This document shows positions 5,629-7,823 of a DNA stretch of 7,823 nucleotides, piece by piece; within the stretch, counting starts at the first letter, position 1; the number at the start of each line of letters is the position of its first letter. The notes beneath the pieces are model-generated. The model was not told where the DNA came from and ran no database searches. It saw only the letters and a program-made list of their open reading frames with translations. Both the position numbers and the translations under genes were made by a program. This DNA comes from an uncultured Fusobacterium sp. (GTDB lineage Bacteria > Fusobacteriota > Fusobacteriia > Fusobacteriales > Fusobacteriaceae), in assembly GCA_900543175.1 (NCBI GenBank), contig UQQO01000106.1, positions 1 to 7,823 of the forward strand, read 5' to 3'.

Positions 5629-6780
5629 GTGGCAAATAGATTTGTATTAAATAAAATTTCTTATCATGGAAAAGGAGCTATCAACCATATTGTTGAAGAG
5701 GTTAAAGGAAGAGAATTAAAAAAGGCTTTTGTTTGTTCTGACCCAGATCTAATTAAATTCAATGTTACTAAAAAAGTAACTGATTTATTAGAAAAATTTG
5801 GATTTGAATATGAAATCTACAGCGAAATAAAGGCAAATCCTACTATAGAAAATGTTCAGACTGGAGTTGAAGCATTTAAAAAATCAGAAGCAGATTATAT
5901 AATTGCTATTGGAGGAGGTTCTTCAATCGATACTGCCAAAGCAATAGGGATTATAGCAACTAACCCTGAGTTTGCTGATGTAAGAAGTCTTGAAGGAGTA
6001 GCACCAACTAAAAATGATGCTGTATTTACAATAGCAGTACCTACAACTGCTGGAACTGCAGCAGAGGTAACTATCAATTATGTTATAACAGATGTTGAAA
6101 AAAATAGAAAATTTGTGTGTGTTGATCCTCATGATATTCCACTTATTGCAGTTATAGATCCAGATATGATGTCTTCTATGCCAAAAGGACTTACTGCAGC
6201 AACAGGAATGGATGCACTTACTCATGCTATTGAAGGATATATAACTAAAGGAGCTTGGGAACTTTCTGACATGTTTCATCTAAAAGCTATTGAACTTATT
6301 TCAAAATCTCTTCGTGGAGCTGTTGAAAATACTACTGAGGGGAGAGAAGGAATGGCTCTTGGACAATATGTTGCAGGAATGGGATTTTCAAATGTTGGTC
6401 TTGGAATAGTTCACTCAATGGCTCATCCATTAGGAGCTTTTTATGATACTCCTCATGGAATAGCAAATGCAATTATTCTTCCAACTGTAATGGAATACAA
6501 TGCTGAAAGTACAGGAGAAAAATATAGAGAAATAGCAAGAGCTATGGGAGTAAAAAACGTTGATAATATGACACAAAAAGAATATAGAGAAGCAGCTGTT
6601 AATGCAGTGAAAAAACTTTCTAAAGATGTAGGAATTGCTTCTAATCTTATAGGAATAGTTAAAGAAGAGGATATTCTTGCTCTTGCTCAATCAGCGTTTG
6701 ATGATGCATGTCGTCCAGGAAATCCAAAAGATACTTCTGTAGAAGAGATTGCAGCTCTTTATAGAGAATTATTAAAATAA
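5629..6780 (+). CDS. fucO: Lactaldehyde reductase (1,2-propanediol oxidoreductase), iron-dependent group III alcohol dehydrogenase
   Basis: 383 residues, equal in length to E. coli FucO and very close to it along the whole chain as I recall it: TINYVITD (148-155), KFVCVDPHDIP (161-171), HAIEGYIT (199-206), ALGQYVAGMGFSNVGLG (243-259) and HPLGAFY.TPHG (266-277). The dinucleotide loop is GGGSSID (95-101); D38 matches the aspartate that favours NAD over NADP. The expected iron ligands are all present: D195, H199, H262 and H276. FucO reduces L-lactaldehyde to 1,2-propanediol and also reduces glycolaldehyde to ethylene glycol, reoxidising NADH. The GTG start has AGGAGG at 5615-5620, 8 bases upstream. 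Last gene of the operon, 33 bases after the aldolase whose aldehyde product it should consume. Confidence 0.93.
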   Translation: MANRFVLNKISYHGKGAINHIVEEVKGRELKKAFVCSDPDLIKFNVTKKVTDLLEKFGFEYEIYSEIKANPTIENVQTGVEAFKKSEADYIIAIGGGSSIDTAKAIGIIATNPEFADVRSLEGVAPTKNDAVFTIAVPTTAGTAAEVTINYVITDVEKNRKFVCVDPHDIPLIAVIDPDMMSSMPKGLTAATGMDALTHAIEGYITKGAWELSDMFHLKAIELISKSLRGAVENTTEGREGMALGQYVAGMGFSNVGLGIVHSMAHPLGAFYDTPHGIANAIILPTVMEYNAESTGEKYREIARAMGVKNVDNMTQKEYREAAVNAVKKLSKDVGIASNLIGIVKEEDILALAQSAFDDACRPGNPKDTSVEEIAALYRELLK

Positions 6781-6868
6781 AATATAATAAATTGAAAAAA
6801 TAAATATTTTAGGAACTTTTGCTGGTTGAAAAACAAAGCAGTATAGTAAATTCTATATAAATAAAAAT

Positions 6869-6927
6869 CTCTCTTGATTATTAATAGATTCTAAATAATA
6901 ATTTTATTAATATCAAGGGAGTTTTTT
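6869..6927 (+). terminator. Intrinsic terminator of the kdgT-fucO operon
   Basis: CTCTCTTGAT (6869-6878) pairs with ATCAAGGGAG (6912-6921), ten pairs with one G-T. After one bulged T the stem continues for seven A-T pairs, and six T residues follow (6922-6927). It lies about 90 bases after the fucO stop and just before the transposase remnant. The intervening 6781-6868 shows no gene. Because it abuts the insertion-sequence remnant, it could originally have belonged to the element. Confidence 0.8.
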
Positions 6928-6933
6928 GTCTTT

Positions 6934-7247
6934 ATTACTAAAAAAATTATTAGAGAAATAGTAAAGAAAATTTTAATAGCATTATTGATATACAAGATGC
7001 ATTAAAAGATTTGCTTGGTAGAACTATTTAAAAAATGCTTGAAGCTGAAATGACTCAACATCTTGGGTATGATCCTTATGAACATTCTGAGTCTGTAATG
7101 ATAGAAAAAGAAAAATAAATATGGTGATACGTCCCTCAAGCTAGGGAAGGAATTTTTGAAGCAACTAAAAAATGGATATCAGCATTAAGAAATTGGGGAA
7201 AAATTTATGGAGAACTTCAAATAATTTTTGAAGAACGTTTATCTTAA
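6934..7247 (+). pseudogene. Internally deleted IS256 (Mutator)-family transposase remnant
   Basis: Pieces of one transposase appear in order. TKKIIREIVK (6937-6966) is read from what was probably ATG, now ATT at 6934. After a frameshift near 6966 comes ENFNSIIDIQDALKDLLGRTI (6966-7028). A TAA at 7029 is followed by MLEAEMTQHLGYDPYEHSES (7035-7094), the IS256 N-terminal signature. Further stops lie at 7116 and 7125. Then VPQAREGIFE (7131-7160) resembles the segment that follows shortly after in intact proteins. It is joined directly to the C-terminal end ATKKWISALRNWGK...IIFEERLS (7161-7244), stop at 7245. Intact members are about 400 residues, so roughly 300, including the DDE catalytic core, are gone. 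It cannot encode an active transposase. Confidence 0.88.
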
Positions 7248-7263
7248 AACCTGAATTCATATG

Positions 7264-7290
7264 AAAAAAAGCACTCTCTTAGGAGAATGC
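7264..7290 (-). terminator. Minus-strand intrinsic terminator
   Basis: On the minus strand GCATTCTC and GAGAGTGC form an 8-bp stem with one G-T pair and a 4-base loop (7290-7271), followed by seven T residues (7270-7264). On the plus strand the G-T pair becomes a C-A mismatch and no T run follows, so this works for leftward transcription. It probably ends the minus-strand gene whose stop codon lies about 145 bases away, and it also shields the transposase remnant from the right. Confidence 0.8.
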
Positions 7291-7292
7291 CC

Positions 7293-7321
7293 TTGACATA
7301 GAAAAAAATATCTAGTATATT
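7293..7321 (+). promoter_or_regulatory. Consensus-like rightward promoter at the edge of the IS remnant
   Basis: TTGACA (7293-7298) and TATATT (7316-7321) are separated by exactly 17 bases, 11 of 12 matches to the sigma-70 consensus. It points out of the presumed right end of the IS256 remnant and into the 3' end of the minus-strand gene, with no plus-strand gene following within the window. Outward promoters formed with a -35 box in the terminal repeat are known for IS256. Activity is inferred. Confidence 0.5.
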
Positions 7322-7436
7322 AAATTAATTAGTGATTATTACTAAATTGTTAAATAAATAAATTTTATCATAGAAAGTACTAATTACAGAAATAAGTTCA
7401 CACTCTCCTCTCCACTCTCATTTAAACGAAAGCTTT
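7322..7436. other. Non-coding spacer with a purine/pyrimidine-biased direct repeat
   Basis: No convincing gene on either strand. CACTCTC occurs at 7401-7407 and 7413-7419, and a third copy lies in the terminator at 7272-7278. On the minus strand this is a G/A-rich tract just after the stop of the partial gene. A seven-codon frame there (ATG at 7421, minus) is too short to call. Confidence 0.4.
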
Positions 7437-7823
7437 TTAAATATTATATTTCTTTTTTAAATATATTTTTTGCTCTTGGGAGATACAAGAACATGTTTCT
7501 ATTTCGTCTTTTAATTCTTCTAAATAATTATTATAATCTAAATCTTCTTTATTTAAATTTTCGATTATAGTTAAACTTTCTATTAAATATAAAGCTTTTT
7601 CTTCTTTATTTTCTATAAATTTATTTAGCCACTCTTCTTCAAATATAACTTTTTTTAGTAATCTTTTTTCTTTATCGTAATGATGTTTAAGAGAAATTAA
7701 ATTTCCAATAAGTTTAGAATAGCCATAATTTAGAAGATTATAATATCTATTTTTTCTTTTCTTTCTAAAAGTAGTTCTTCTATATTCTTTGCCATTAGTT
7801 CTATTAATATGCCAAAAGAATAT
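7437..7823 (-). CDS. 3' part of an unrecognised protein, cut by the window edge
   Basis: From base 7823 leftward there is an open frame of 128 codons ending at TAA (7439-7437). It contains no methionine codon, so it is easily missed; the start lies beyond the window. The visible part is very basic at the beginning (WHINRTNGKEYRRTTFRKKR, residues 4-23), then lysine/glutamate-rich and probably helical. A CSC pair (111-113) lies near the C-terminal end. Codon use (AGA, AAA, ATA) resembles that of the other genes. No family is recognised. The arginine/lysine-rich start of the fragment would fit a nucleic-acid-binding protein, but that is only a guess. The terminator at 7264-7290 lies downstream on the same strand. 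Confidence 0.7.
   Translation of the reverse strand: MFFWHINRTNGKEYRRTTFRKKRKNRYYNLLNYGYSKLIGNLISLKHHYDKEKRLLKKVIFEEEWLNKFIENKEEKALYLIESLTIIENLNKEDLDYNNYLEELKDEIETCSCISQEQKIYLKKKYNI

Larger units (their letters stand above)
6911..7298 (+). mobile_element. Possible extent of a decayed IS256-family element
   Basis: The transposase remnant at 6934-7247 is flanked by a short inverted match: TATCAAGGG at 6911-6919 on the plus strand and TGTCAAGGG read inward on the minus strand from 7298 to 7290 (8 of 9 identical). These could be worn terminal repeats. The match is short, and the left copy lies inside the operon terminator stem, so the boundaries are tentative. No target-site duplication was identified. 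Confidence 0.3.

Noticed and set aside
5895..6279. Two minus-strand frames inside fucO
   Set aside because: They are antisense shadows of a strongly conserved gene. Their products are low-complexity (Ser/Cys/Ile-rich or hydrophobic) with no plausible family.
6430..6690. 86-codon minus-strand frame inside fucO
   Set aside because: Another antisense shadow, Phe/Ser/Cys/Tyr-rich, as expected from reading a Lys/Glu-rich gene backwards.
6823..6857. Weak hairpins just after fucO (for example TATAG / CTATA at 6842-6857)
   Set aside because: Stems are short or interrupted and lack a T tail; the strong terminator at 6869-6927 explains the transcript end better.
1..7823. CRISPR arrays, tRNA or rRNA genes, riboswitches
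   Set aside because: No regularly spaced repeats, no recognisable tRNA arms or rRNA sequence, and no known aptamer pattern seen in the leaders.

Overview
The window is very AT-rich. Its coding sequences are full of AGA, ATA and AAA codons, nearly every gene has an AGGAGG ribosome binding site 7 to 9 bases from its start, and the intergenic DNA is almost pure A/T. This fits a Fusobacterium-like anaerobe (Fusobacteriota), or less likely a low-GC Firmicute. The host assignment is an inference from composition and gene style, not from a marker gene.

Positions 49-4683 and on to 6927 form one compact catabolic locus. An IclR-family regulator (131-919, minus) is transcribed away from a six-gene plus-strand operon (1212-6780). 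The two units share a 292-base divergent control region holding promoter-like boxes and a conspicuous G/C-containing inverted repeat that is the best candidate operator. The operon encodes, in order: a KdgT-type 2-keto-3-deoxy-sugar-acid permease; the small (SAF-like) and large subunits of a split UxaA-type sugar-acid dehydratase; a fumarylacetoacetate hydrolase (FAH)-family enzyme; a DapA-superfamily class I aldolase of the YagE/YjhH 2-keto-3-deoxy-acid aldolase type; and a clear FucO-type lactaldehyde/glycolaldehyde reductase. A strong intrinsic terminator follows the last gene.

Together the genes read as uptake of a sugar acid, dehydration to a 2-keto-3-deoxy acid, non-phosphorylative cleavage to pyruvate plus a short hydroxyaldehyde, and NADH-dependent reduction of that aldehyde to a diol (1,2-propanediol or ethylene glycol). 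No kinase (KdgK) or hexuronate reductase (UxaB/UxuB) is present, which argues against the standard KDG-6-phosphate route. The exact substrate cannot be read from the sequence. A long hairpin between the dehydratase and FAH genes may set the relative expression of the two halves of the operon.

The right part (6928-7823) is a different kind of DNA: a decayed, internally deleted IS256-family transposase (6934-7247); a minus-strand terminator; a consensus-like outward promoter at the element's presumed right edge; about 115 bases of non-coding DNA; and the 3' part of an unrecognised minus-strand gene that runs off the window edge and contains no ATG codon in the visible part.
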